NCBI RefSeq assembly: GCF_014905555.1 | Contig: NZ_BNGS01000008.1 | Coordinates: 310,001-374,000 of the forward strand | Direction of reading: 5' to 3' | DNA: 64,000 nt | Source: Streptomyces sp. Y2F8-2 | GTDB taxonomy: Bacteria > Actinomycetota > Actinomycetes > Streptomycetales > Streptomycetaceae | In this document: positions 1 to 8,671 of the stretch, piece after piece | Position numbering within the stretch: the stretch's first letter is position 1 | How the letters are laid out: every line of letters begins with the position of its first letter | Notes under the pieces: model-generated | Told to the model about the DNA's origin: nothing | Databases searched by the model: none | What the model saw: only the letters and a program-made list of their open reading frames with translations | Made by a program: the position numbers and the translations under genes

Positions 1-1269
1 ACGGTGAGCGGCCTGGTCGTCAGCGAGGCGGCGCCCCCCGCTCCGCAGCCCAAGGCGGCGACCTCGCTCAACCTCACGGCCCCGAACACGGGTGTCCCGG
101 GCCGGCCGTTGACCGTCAGCGGCACGCTGACGTCGACCGCGGCGCTTGCCCCGGGCCGGCTCGTGCACCTCACGCGGAACGGAGCGGCGCTGCGCGATGT
201 GACGACGGCTGCGGACGGCTCCTTCACCTTCAGCGACACTCCGCCGGCGGAGGGTACGTACACCTACGCCGCAAGCTACGCGGGGGACGAGACCCACGAG
301 ACGGCGAGCACCGCGGGTCTCGTGCAGGTCTCCAAGCTGACCACCTCGGTCACTGTGACGGCTCCGGCCACCGCCATCCGCACGCGCACACTGACGGTCT
401 TCGGCAAGCTCTCCGGCTGGCCGTTCGCCGCCGGTCAGGTCGTCAAGGTGACGAAGACCGACCTCGCCCACCCGTCCGGTGTCGCACTCGCCGACGCCAA
501 GGTCGCCGCGGACGGTTCGTTCAGGTTCGCGGACACCCCGCAGACCGGCAGCGCCAACACCTACAAGGTGACCTACGGCGGCGACGTCTCACACACGGCG
601 GGCAGCCGCACCGTCACCGTCCTGGTGTCCCGGGCCGCCACGTCCCTGACCATCGCCACCGACCGCTCGACGTACACATACGGCCAGTACGCGAAGGTCA
701 CCGCCCACCTGGGCACGACCTACAACCTGCGTACGGTGGCGATCTACGCCCAGCCGTACGGCGGCAAGGCGGTCCTGGTGAAGTCGGGCACGGTGGACTC
801 CCACGGCAATCTGACGGCGTCCTACAAACTCGCCCACAACACCACGTTCAGCGTGGTGTTCGCCGGCGACTACCAGTACTCCCCGAGGACCGTCGCCGGA
901 AGCGTGGACACCTATGTGGCGATCTCGGAGAAACTGTCCGGTTACTACACGAGCATGTCCTACAGCGGCACCCTCTACCGCGTGTACCACCAGACCGCCA
1001 AGGAGCAGCTCGCCGTCACCGTCACACCCGACAAGGCCGGTCAGTGCGTTGTCTACCGCGTGCAGCGGTACTACAGCGGCGCCTGGCACACGCAGAGCAC
1101 CACTCCCTGCGCCTCCCTTGGTTCCACCAGCACCGGGAGCCAGCAGATGTCCCTCACCAATGCCGTGAACAGCAGGTTCCGCGTGGCTGCGGAGTATGTC
1201 CACAGCAGTAAGGACAACACCAACCTCACCACCTGGGGCGCCTGGCAGTACTTCACCGTCAGGCAGTGA
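1..1269 (+). CDS. 3' part of a secreted Ig-like repeat protein
   Basis: The frame is open at the left edge, so the start and any signal peptide lie outside the window. The visible part of about 420 residues shows two clear bacterial Ig-like repeats of roughly 95 residues, each ending in a strand of the type YAGDETHE or YGGDVSH. A weaker third repeat ends near FAGDYQYSP. A C-terminal module of about 120 residues is rich in Tyr, Ser and Thr and has two cysteines that could form a disulfide. Such repeats are spacers or adhesive modules in exported actinobacterial proteins. The function of the whole protein cannot be judged from this part. A strong hairpin follows the stop. Confidence 0.75.
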   Translation, partial: TVSGLVVSEAAPPAPQPKAATSLNLTAPNTGVPGRPLTVSGTLTSTAALAPGRLVHLTRNGAALRDVTTAADGSFTFSDTPPAEGTYTYAASYAGDETHETASTAGLVQVSKLTTSVTVTAPATAIRTRTLTVFGKLSGWPFAAGQVVKVTKTDLAHPSGVALADAKVAADGSFRFADTPQTGSANTYKVTYGGDVSHTAGSRTVTVLVSRAATSLTIATDRSTYTYGQYAKVTAHLGTTYNLRTVAIYAQPYGGKAVLVKSGTVDSHGNLTASYKLAHNTTFSVVFAGDYQYSPRTVAGSVDTYVAISEKLSGYYTSMSYSGTLYRVYHQTAKEQLAVTVTPDKAGQCVVYRVQRYYSGAWHTQSTTPCASLGSTSTGSQQMSLTNAVNSRFRVAAEYVHSSKDNTNLTTWGAWQYFTVRQ

Positions 1270-1289
1270 GCAGCGGCCCGGACCCGGCT

Positions 1290-1328
1290 GGAAGCCCCGC
1301 CCTCGCACAGCACGAGGGCGGGGCTTCC
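1290..1328. terminator. Rho-independent-type hairpin, bidirectional
   Basis: A 16-bp perfect stem (1290-1305 with 1313-1328) encloses a 7-base loop. It lies between the converging ends of the Ig-like gene and the prim-pol gene and could stop transcription from both sides. Confidence 0.8.
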
Positions 1329-1389
1329 CCTTGTCGCCGGGCGCGCGGCGACGACCGGGGTGCACCTCTCACCACCGCCTCGAACCGTC

Positions 1390-2262
1390 TCAGGGGCGCT
1401 GCGCCGCCATCCGTGCGGCCGACGCCAGGGTCGAGCGGGCCTCGCGTGGGGTGAGGCCCGTGCGGATCGCCGCGTCGAGGAGGGCGGGGGCCAGGTCCGG
1501 GCCGAAGCCGTTCTCGTAGGCCCGGCAGGCGGCCCAGAACAGGCGGGTGTTGCGCTGGCCCTCGTGCGCCGCGAGGACGAACTGGACCAGGCCCTGGCCG
1601 TGCCGGCCCGCCGACGAGGGCGTGGCGTGGCGCGGGCGCGGTGGGGGCGTGAGCAGGCGCAGCAGGGCGGGCGGGCAGGGTGCGGGCGGCAGTTGGGCGG
1701 TGCCCGGTGCCGTGCTGTATATGCCGTGGTCGGTGCGCGAGCCGGGGCCGACCAGGTAGCCGCCGGCGCCCCGGACGTCGATACCGGGTGCGAGGCGGCT
1801 CGCCGAGTTCGGTACGACGACGTCCGGCGGGCCGCTCAGCCACAGGTGGCGGCCGCCGCTCGGGGTGAGCACGACCACCGTCGCAGGGATCGTGAACAGA
1901 TGGCGCAGGGCGAGTTCGCGCAGGGCCGCCGAGGAGTCGGTGCCGGACTTGGTGTCGAGGTCGATGCCGATCAGGTGGTGGGGGTGCAGACCGCAGGCGA
2001 TGCCGTAGCCGGTGGCCCAGGGCGCGGCGGCGAACAGCTCGCGGATGCGGCGGGGGTCGGTCGTGGCGTCGTACACCCCGTGTCCGAAACGGCCGCATGC
2101 GCCGTGGCAGACGGGTGCCGTCGGGTCGGGGTGGTCGCGGTGCGGGGAACGCAGGGCCGGCAGTTTCGTACGGGACAGCGGGATCACCGCCAGCCCGCGC
2201 TCCGCGGCGGACAGGGCGTGGGCCAGGGCCAGGGTGGTGGCCTGCCGGTCGGTGGTGGCCAT
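1390..2262 (-). CDS. Bifunctional DNA primase/polymerase (prim-pol) domain protein
   Basis: This 290-residue protein belongs to the archaeo-eukaryotic primase-like prim-pol family, common on actinobacterial chromosomes and mobile elements. The three expected motifs are visible: the metal-binding DLD near residues 101-103, SGGRH near 135-139, and GIDVRGAGGY near 160-169. The C-terminal 70 residues (GQRNTRLFWAA and following) look like the helical primase C-terminal domain. No helicase is fused or adjacent, so it is probably a stand-alone enzyme making primers or filling gaps in repair. The ATG start lies 10 bases from a LexA-like box, which fits a repair role. The family call is firm and the physiological role is inferred. 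Confidence 0.85.
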   Translation of the reverse strand: MATTDRQATTLALAHALSAAERGLAVIPLSRTKLPALRSPHRDHPDPTAPVCHGACGRFGHGVYDATTDPRRIRELFAAAPWATGYGIACGLHPHHLIGIDLDTKSGTDSSAALRELALRHLFTIPATVVVLTPSGGRHLWLSGPPDVVVPNSASRLAPGIDVRGAGGYLVGPGSRTDHGIYSTAPGTAQLPPAPCPPALLRLLTPPPRPRHATPSSAGRHGQGLVQFVLAAHEGQRNTRLFWAACRAYENGFGPDLAPALLDAAIRTGLTPREARSTLASAARMAAQRP

Positions 2263-2272
2263 GCCCCCATGT

Positions 2273-2288
2273 TCGTACGTCTGTTCGA
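2273..2288. promoter_or_regulatory. LexA-like (SOS) box upstream of the prim-pol gene
   Basis: Read on the minus strand the site is TCGAACAGACGTACGA. It matches the actinobacterial LexA consensus TCGAAC-N4-GTTCGA at all but one arm position. It lies just upstream of the prim-pol start codon. The match is seen in the sequence; regulation by LexA is inferred. Confidence 0.45.
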
Positions 2289-2436
2289 AAATGGGAAGGG
2301 GGGCGGCGGTCCCCCGGGAGTCTCCAGGAGGCTCCAGGAGGTCTCCGGGATGCTGCAGGAGGCTCAGGGACGTCTCCTCGAGGCGGCTGGGCGGCTTCCA
2401 GGGGTGGTGAGCCGGTGGGTGGTTTTCCGGGGCGGG

Positions 2437-3312
2437 TCAGCTCTGGTGCGCCCGCCAGAAGGCGCGCAGCGCGGTGACGAGCGCCTCGGGCGCCTCCTCG
2501 GCCATGTGGTGCCCGCTGTCGACCGGGCCGCCCTCCAGCCGGTCGCCCGCCCAGCCGCGCCAGACGCCGAGCACGTCGCCATAGAGCTCGGCCATGTCGT
2601 CGCGGGTGGCCCAGAGCACCTGCAACGGGCAGGCGACGCGCCGGCCGGCCCGTCGGTCGGCGTCGTCGTGCTCCCGGTCGACGCCGAGTCCGGCCCGGTA
2701 GTCCTCGCACATGGCGTGCACGGTGGCCGGATCGTGGATGGCGCGGTGGTAGTCCTCGTACGCCTCGGCGCCCATCTGCTCACGGGTGGCCCGGTACCAG
2801 GCGTCGGGGTCCGCGTTGATGACCCGCTCGGCGGGCTTGTCGGTCTGTCCCAGGAAGAACCAGTGCCACCAGCTCGCGGCGAACGCCGCGTCGCAGCGTC
2901 CCAGCGCCTCCCCGATGGGGACGGCGTCCAGCACGCTCAGCGCGGACACCGCCTCCGGGTGGTCCAGGGTGAGACGGGTGGCCACGTACGCGCCGCGGTC
3001 ATGGCCCACCACGGCGAAACGCTCGTGTCCGAGGCCGCGCATCACCGCCAGGCAGTCCCGGGCCATGGCGCGCTTGGAGTACGGACGGTGCTCCGGGTCG
3101 GTCGGGGGCTTGGAGGACCGGCCGTAGCCCCGCAGGTCCGGGCAGACCACGGTGTGACCGGCGGCGGCCAGCAGCGGAGCGACCCGGTGCCAGGTCGCAT
3201 GGGTGCGCGGATGGCCGTGCAGGAGCAGCACGGCCGGGCCGCTGCCGCCGTGCCGCACCAGCAGCCTCGCCCCGTCCCCCTCGCGCCGTGTCAGTTCGAA
3301 ACCGTCGAACAT
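2437..3312 (-). CDS. Alpha/beta hydrolase, haloacetate dehalogenase-like
   Basis: This 291-residue protein has the alpha/beta hydrolase layout of the haloalkane/haloacetate dehalogenase and epoxide hydrolase branch. The oxyanion motif HGHPRT is near residues 32-37. The nucleophile elbow GHDRGAY near 103-109 has Asp where esterases have Ser. An acidic residue follows the next strand (LSVLDAVP), and a C-terminal SGHHMAEEAPE carries the catalytic His. Asp at the elbow means a dehalogenase or epoxide-hydrolase mechanism through an alkyl-enzyme ester. The true substrate is unknown. The ATG at 3312 was chosen because the domain begins there; the open frame runs further upstream only as a shadow of the divergent operon. 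Confidence 0.85.
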   Translation of the reverse strand: MFDGFELTRREGDGARLLVRHGGSGPAVLLLHGHPRTHATWHRVAPLLAAAGHTVVCPDLRGYGRSSKPPTDPEHRPYSKRAMARDCLAVMRGLGHERFAVVGHDRGAYVATRLTLDHPEAVSALSVLDAVPIGEALGRCDAAFAASWWHWFFLGQTDKPAERVINADPDAWYRATREQMGAEAYEDYHRAIHDPATVHAMCEDYRAGLGVDREHDDADRRAGRRVACPLQVLWATRDDMAELYGDVLGVWRGWAGDRLEGGPVDSGHHMAEEAPEALVTALRAFWRAHQS

Positions 3313-3411
3313 CCGACCCCCTCCGCTCCGGCCGTCGCGTCCCGGCTGCCCCGGAAGGCTCCCATCACGCAATCGGTGCCCTGAAGAGTTCGGTCGCAAG
3401 AGGCGGCGGCC

Positions 3412-3445
3412 TTGACAGCTCGCCGATATCTGACGGACAGTCAGA
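3412..3445 (+). promoter_or_regulatory. Promoter with TetR-type operator for the MaoC operon
   Basis: A consensus -35 (TTGACA) sits at 3412-3417. An inverted repeat TCTGAC-N5-GTCAGA at 3429-3445 covers the place where the -10 would fall, so a repressor bound there would block polymerase. The downstream gene starts at 3491. The repeat has the size and form of TetR-family operators of fatty-acid or steroid catabolism. The same 15-bp pattern CTGAC-N5-GTCAG recurs at 24019. Confidence 0.55.
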
Positions 3446-3490
3446 AAGTCTCGCACCCACCGTGCCACCAGATCCGGGAGGCCCGCAACG

Positions 3491-4429
3491 ATGCGGCTCG
3501 AGGAGGACTTCGCCACGCGGCTCAAGGCGTACGAGGGCCGGCCGGCCGTCGTCGCGGGCGTCGGCAAGGACCCGGTCAACGCGCCGATGATCCGGCACTG
3601 GTGCGAGGCGATGGGCGACGCCGACCCCGCGTACACCGGCCCGGACGCCATCGCCCCGCCCACCATGCTCCAGGTGTGGACGATGAGCGGCCTTTCCGGC
3701 CACACGGGGCGCACACAGGAGTACGACGAGCTGTCGGCCCTGCTCGACGAGGCGGGCTGCACCTCCGTCGTCGCCACCGACTGCGAACAGGAGTACCTGC
3801 GGCCGCTGCGCCCCGGTGACGAGGTCACGTTCGACGCGGTCATCGAGTCGGTCTCGGACCAGAAGCGCACGAGGCTCGGCACGGGGTACTTCGTGACGAC
3901 GCGGATGGACGTGCGCGTGGACGGCGAACCGGTGGGGACGCATCGGTTCCGGATCCTCAAGTACGCGCCTGCCGGCGAACCCGCCCGCGCCGAGCCCGCC
4001 CGCGCCGAGCCCGCCACCAGACGGCCCCGCCCGGTGATCAACCGGGACAACGCCGGTTTCTGGGAGGGCGTCGCCCGGCACCGGCTGCTGATCCAGCGGT
4101 GCGGCGACTGCGGCACCCCGCGCTTCCCCTGGCTGCCGGGGTGCAACACGTGCGGCTCCCCGGAGTGGGACACGTTCGAGGCGAGCGGCGCGGGCACGGT
4201 CTACTCGTACGTGGTCCTGCACCATCCGCCGTTCCCGGCCTTCGACCCTCCCTACGCGGTCGGCCTGATCGAGCTGGCCGAGGGCGTCCGGATCGTCAGC
4301 AACGTGACCGGGGTGCCCTACGACAAGGTGCGCATCGGCATGCCCGTACGCCTGGTGTTCGAGCGATACGACGAGGAACTGGAGCTTCCGGTGTTCCGCG
4401 CCGACGGCGGCCGTGGGGTGGAGCCATGA
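3491..4429 (+). CDS. MaoC N-terminal dehydratase / DUF35 OB-fold fusion (ChsH2-like)
   Basis: The 312-residue protein has two parts. Residues about 1-155 form a FAS1/MaoC-type hot-dog dehydratase half. Residues about 170-305 form a DUF35 module with a rubredoxin-like zinc ribbon (RCGDCG near 203-208, then CNTCG near 218) and an OB fold. This is the architecture of mycobacterial ChsH2, which pairs with ChsH1 as an enoyl-CoA hydratase and docks the aldolase Ltp2 through its DUF35 domain. The next two genes encode exactly those partners, each joined by an ATGA overlap, so a three-subunit complex is likely. By analogy it would hydrate an enoyl-CoA and then cleave it by retro-aldol reaction. The substrate (steroid or other branched acyl-CoA) is not evident. 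A short EPARA repeat links the domains. Confidence 0.88.
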   Translation: MRLEEDFATRLKAYEGRPAVVAGVGKDPVNAPMIRHWCEAMGDADPAYTGPDAIAPPTMLQVWTMSGLSGHTGRTQEYDELSALLDEAGCTSVVATDCEQEYLRPLRPGDEVTFDAVIESVSDQKRTRLGTGYFVTTRMDVRVDGEPVGTHRFRILKYAPAGEPARAEPARAEPATRRPRPVINRDNAGFWEGVARHRLLIQRCGDCGTPRFPWLPGCNTCGSPEWDTFEASGAGTVYSYVVLHHPPFPAFDPPYAVGLIELAEGVRIVSNVTGVPYDKVRIGMPVRLVFERYDEELELPVFRADGGRGVEP

Positions 4430-4830
4430 GGGGGCTGCGCGCGGGGACGGAGCTGCCGCCGCTGGAGATCGAGATCACCCGCACGCTGATCGTGGCCGGT
4501 GCGATCGCCTCCCGGGACTACCAGGACGTGCACCACGACGCCGAGCTGGCCCGGCAGAAGGGCTCCCCCGACATCTTCATGAACATCCTGACCACCAACG
4601 GGCTGGTCGGCCGGTACGTCACGGACCACTTCGGCCCGGCGGCCGTCCTGCGCAGGGTCGCCATCCGGCTCGGCGCGCCCAATCACCCCGGGGACACGAT
4701 GGTGCTGACCGGCACGGTCGAGGAGGTCGACGGGGACACGGCCACGGTGAGGGTGGTCGGGGCCAACGGCATCGGCCGGCACGTCACCGGCACGGTCACG
4801 GTGACCGTCCCGAACGGGGATGCCGGATGA
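4426..4830 (+). CDS. MaoC-family dehydratase (ChsH1-like)
   Basis: This 134-residue single hot-dog protein starts at an ATG overlapping the stop of the preceding gene (ATGA). The hydratase-2 signature is visible as D-Y-Q-D-V-H near residues 31-36, giving the Asp and His of the active site, followed by a small-residue helix. The preceding protein has a dehydratase half but no such motif that I can see. The two probably form a heteromer in which this subunit supplies the catalytic residues, as in ChsH1-ChsH2. Tight coupling on both sides supports stoichiometric expression. Confidence 0.87.
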   Translation: MRGLRAGTELPPLEIEITRTLIVAGAIASRDYQDVHHDAELARQKGSPDIFMNILTTNGLVGRYVTDHFGPAAVLRRVAIRLGAPNHPGDTMVLTGTVEEVDGDTATVRVVGANGIGRHVTGTVTVTVPNGDAG

Positions 4831-5993
4831 GCATACGGACGAGGGACACCCTCGGCGGGCGGGCCGCCGTCGTCGGGATCGGTGCCACAGAGTTCTCCAA
4901 GGACTCCGGGCGCAGCGAGCTGCGGCTGGCCGTGGAGGCGGTGCGGGCGGCGCTGGACGACGCGGGGCTCACGCCCGCGGACGTGGACGGCATGGTCACG
5001 TTCACGATGGACACGAGCCCGGAGATCACCGTCGCCCAGGCCGCCGGCATCGGCGAGCTGTCCTTCTTCTCCCGGATCCACTACGGCGGCGGGGCGGCGT
5101 GCGCGACCGTCCAGCAGGCCGCGCTCGCGGTCGCGACCGGGGTGGCCGAGGTCGTGGTCTGCTACCGGGCGTTCAACGAGCGCTCCGGCCGCCGCTTCGG
5201 CTCCGGGGTGCAGCACCGCGAGCCGTCGGCGGAGGGGGCCGCGCTGGGCTGGTCGCTGCCGTTCGGGCTGCTCACCCCGGCGTCCTGGGTGGCGATGGCG
5301 GCCCAGCGGTACCTGTACACGTACGGTCTGACACCGGAGGCGTTCGGCCATGTGGCCGTCGTCGACCGCGCGTACGCGGCGACGAACCCGGCGGCCCACT
5401 TCCACGGCCGGCCCATCACCCTCGCCGACCACGCGGCCTCCCGCTGGATCGTGGAACCACTGCGGCTGCTCGACTGCTGCCAGGAGACGGACGGCGGCCA
5501 GGCGCTGGTGGTCACCTCGCTGGAACGGGCGCGCGATCTGCCCCACCCGCCCGCGGTGGTCACGGCCGCCGCCCAGGGCGCGGGGCGCGGCCAGGAGCAG
5601 ATGACCGGCTTCTACCGGGACGACCTGACCGGCCTGCCGGAGATGGGCGTGGTGGCCCGCCAGCTGTGGCGCACGTCGGGAATGGGCCCCGCGGACATCG
5701 ACGTGGGCATCCTGTACGACCACTTCACGCCGTTCGTGCTGATGCAGCTGGAGGAGTTCGGGTTCTGCGAGCGGGGCACGGCGGCGGACTTCGCGGCCGC
5801 GCGGACGCTGCCGCTGAACACCCACGGAGGGCAGCTCGGGGAGGCGTACCTGCACGGCATGAACGGCATCGCGGAAGCCGTACGGCAACTGCGCGGCACG
5901 GCCGTCAACCAGATACCCGGCGCCGCCCGGACCCTGGTCACCGCGGGCACCGGCGTCCCCACCTCCGGCCTGATCCTGACGGCGGACCGATGA
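4827..5993 (+). CDS. Lipid-transfer protein / thiolase-fold aldolase (Ltp2-like)
   Basis: The 388-residue protein starts at an ATGA overlap with the MaoC gene. It has the thiolase fold of the SCP-x/lipid-transfer group: an N-terminal VVGIGATEFSKDSGR, a central HYGGGAACATVQQAA segment, and the C-terminal NTHGGQLGEAYLHGMNGI block. In mycobacterial cholesterol degradation the Ltp2 member is not a thiolase but a retro-aldolase that removes the last side-chain carbons of C22 acyl-CoA steroids with the DUF35 protein bound. The identical gene order here suggests that chemistry. No other steroid-degradation genes are visible in the window, so the substrate may differ. Confidence 0.87.
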   Translation: MSIRTRDTLGGRAAVVGIGATEFSKDSGRSELRLAVEAVRAALDDAGLTPADVDGMVTFTMDTSPEITVAQAAGIGELSFFSRIHYGGGAACATVQQAALAVATGVAEVVVCYRAFNERSGRRFGSGVQHREPSAEGAALGWSLPFGLLTPASWVAMAAQRYLYTYGLTPEAFGHVAVVDRAYAATNPAAHFHGRPITLADHAASRWIVEPLRLLDCCQETDGGQALVVTSLERARDLPHPPAVVTAAAQGAGRGQEQMTGFYRDDLTGLPEMGVVARQLWRTSGMGPADIDVGILYDHFTPFVLMQLEEFGFCERGTAADFAAARTLPLNTHGGQLGEAYLHGMNGIAEAVRQLRGTAVNQIPGAARTLVTAGTGVPTSGLILTADR

Positions 5994-6085
5994 GCGGCGC
6001 GGGCCGCGCGGGCCGTTCGCCCGGTACGGTCGCCGTACGCGCGCGGCTCGCCTGCTCCTGCCGTAGCCATCCCTCAGGGGTGAAC

Positions 6086-6154
6086 CCTCAGGTGTTCGCG
6101 CCCGCTCGTCCACCTCCAGGAGGTGGGGGCAGCCCCCCGCCTACAACCTGAGGG
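6086..6154 (+). terminator. Long imperfect hairpin after the thiolase gene
   Basis: Outer arms CCTCAGGT and AACCTGAGG enclose an inner hairpin CCACCTCC/GGAGGTGG. The structure lies between the MaoC operon and the sigma factor and probably ends the operon transcript. Confidence 0.5.
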
Positions 6155-6215
6155 GGAGGCGTCTTCGGGACCTGCGGCCGATCCGCCGCAAGGGGCGCGC
6201 TCCTAGCGTGGAGCC

Positions 6216-6770
6216 ATGACCTCACCCGTCTGCACCAGCGCTTCGGACGCCGCCACGCCGGCGAGGCAGACCCTTCCGTTCCCGTCGTTCTCCTCGTATG
6301 TGAAGGCCCGTCAGCCGGTGCTGCTGCGCACCGCCCGGTCGCTCACCGCCAACGCCAGCGACGCGGAGGACCTGCTGCAGACCGCGCTGACCAAGACGTA
6401 CGTCGCCTGGGACCGGATCGAGGACCACCGCGCGCTCGACGGGTACGTGCGCCGTGCGCTGCTGAACACGAGGACCTCGCAGTGGCGCAAGCGCAAGGTC
6501 GACGAGTTCGTGTGTGACGAGCTGCCCGAGCCGGAGGGCCTGCCCGCCGCGGACCCGGCCGAAGAGCAGGCGCTGCACGACGCGATGTGGCGCGCGATCA
6601 TGAAACTGCCCGCACGCCAGCGGGCGATGGTCGTCCTGCGGTACTACGAGGATCTGAGCGAGGCCCAGACGGCCGAGGTGCTCGGTGTCTCCGTCGGCAC
6701 GGTGAAGTCGGCGGTGTCCCGCGCCCTGGGCAAGCTCCGCGAGGATCCCGAACTCGCGCCGGTGCGCTGA
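6216..6770 (+). CDS. SigE-family ECF RNA polymerase sigma factor
   Basis: This 184-residue protein has a sigma-2 region near residues 30-95 (LLRTARSLTANASDAEDLLQ, then ALDGYVRRALLNTR) and a sigma-4 helix-turn-helix near 125-175 (LPARQRAMVVLRYYEDLS and the VGTVKSAVSRALGKLR recognition helix). This is the Streptomyces SigE-like (TIGR02983) branch. No anti-sigma gene is adjacent. The next gene is a lipid-activating ligase with its own operator, so the two are probably separate units. The stimulus is unknown. Confidence 0.88.
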   Translation: MTSPVCTSASDAATPARQTLPFPSFSSYVKARQPVLLRTARSLTANASDAEDLLQTALTKTYVAWDRIEDHRALDGYVRRALLNTRTSQWRKRKVDEFVCDELPEPEGLPAADPAEEQALHDAMWRAIMKLPARQRAMVVLRYYEDLSEAQTAEVLGVSVGTVKSAVSRALGKLREDPELAPVR

Positions 6771-6863
6771 GGGCCGGTGGCTGGTGGCCTATGACCGATG
6801 GCCGGTCGCCGATCGCGGGTGGCGGGTGGCCGAGGCCTTGATCGATCATCCCGGGGCCTAGTG

Positions 6864-6881
6864 ACATACCGCTCGGTATGT
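6864..6881. promoter_or_regulatory. 18-bp perfect palindrome, TetR-type operator
   Basis: The arms ACATACCG and CGGTATGT are separated by CT. The palindrome lies 58-75 bases before the acyl-CoA ligase start and is of the kind bound by TetR-family repressors of fatty-acid genes. The TetR gene at 35049 is far away and no link is evident. Confidence 0.55.
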
Positions 6882-6938
6882 GCGCAGAATCAGCGCAACC
6901 CCTACTGCCGCGTAGGCAATGACGCCCGGGAGGACTCC

Positions 6939-8594
<1,656 letters not shown>

Positions 8595-8616
8595 CGCCGG
8601 ACGTACGGCGGCCGGG

Positions 8617-8640
8617 GCGCTGTTTCACGTGAAACAGCGC
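8617..8640. other. parS centromere site (ParB binding)
   Basis: This is a perfect 24-bp palindrome whose centre, GTTTCACGTGAAAC at 8622-8635, is the exact Streptomyces ParB-binding parS consensus. ParB spreads from such sites near oriC to organise origin segregation in sporulating hyphae. The outer GCGCT/AGCGC arms extend the symmetry and might also let the RNA fold as a terminator between the two converging genes. Confidence 0.85.
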
Positions 8641-8671
8641 CTTTGTGCCGACTTCGGGCTGAGACCCGACC

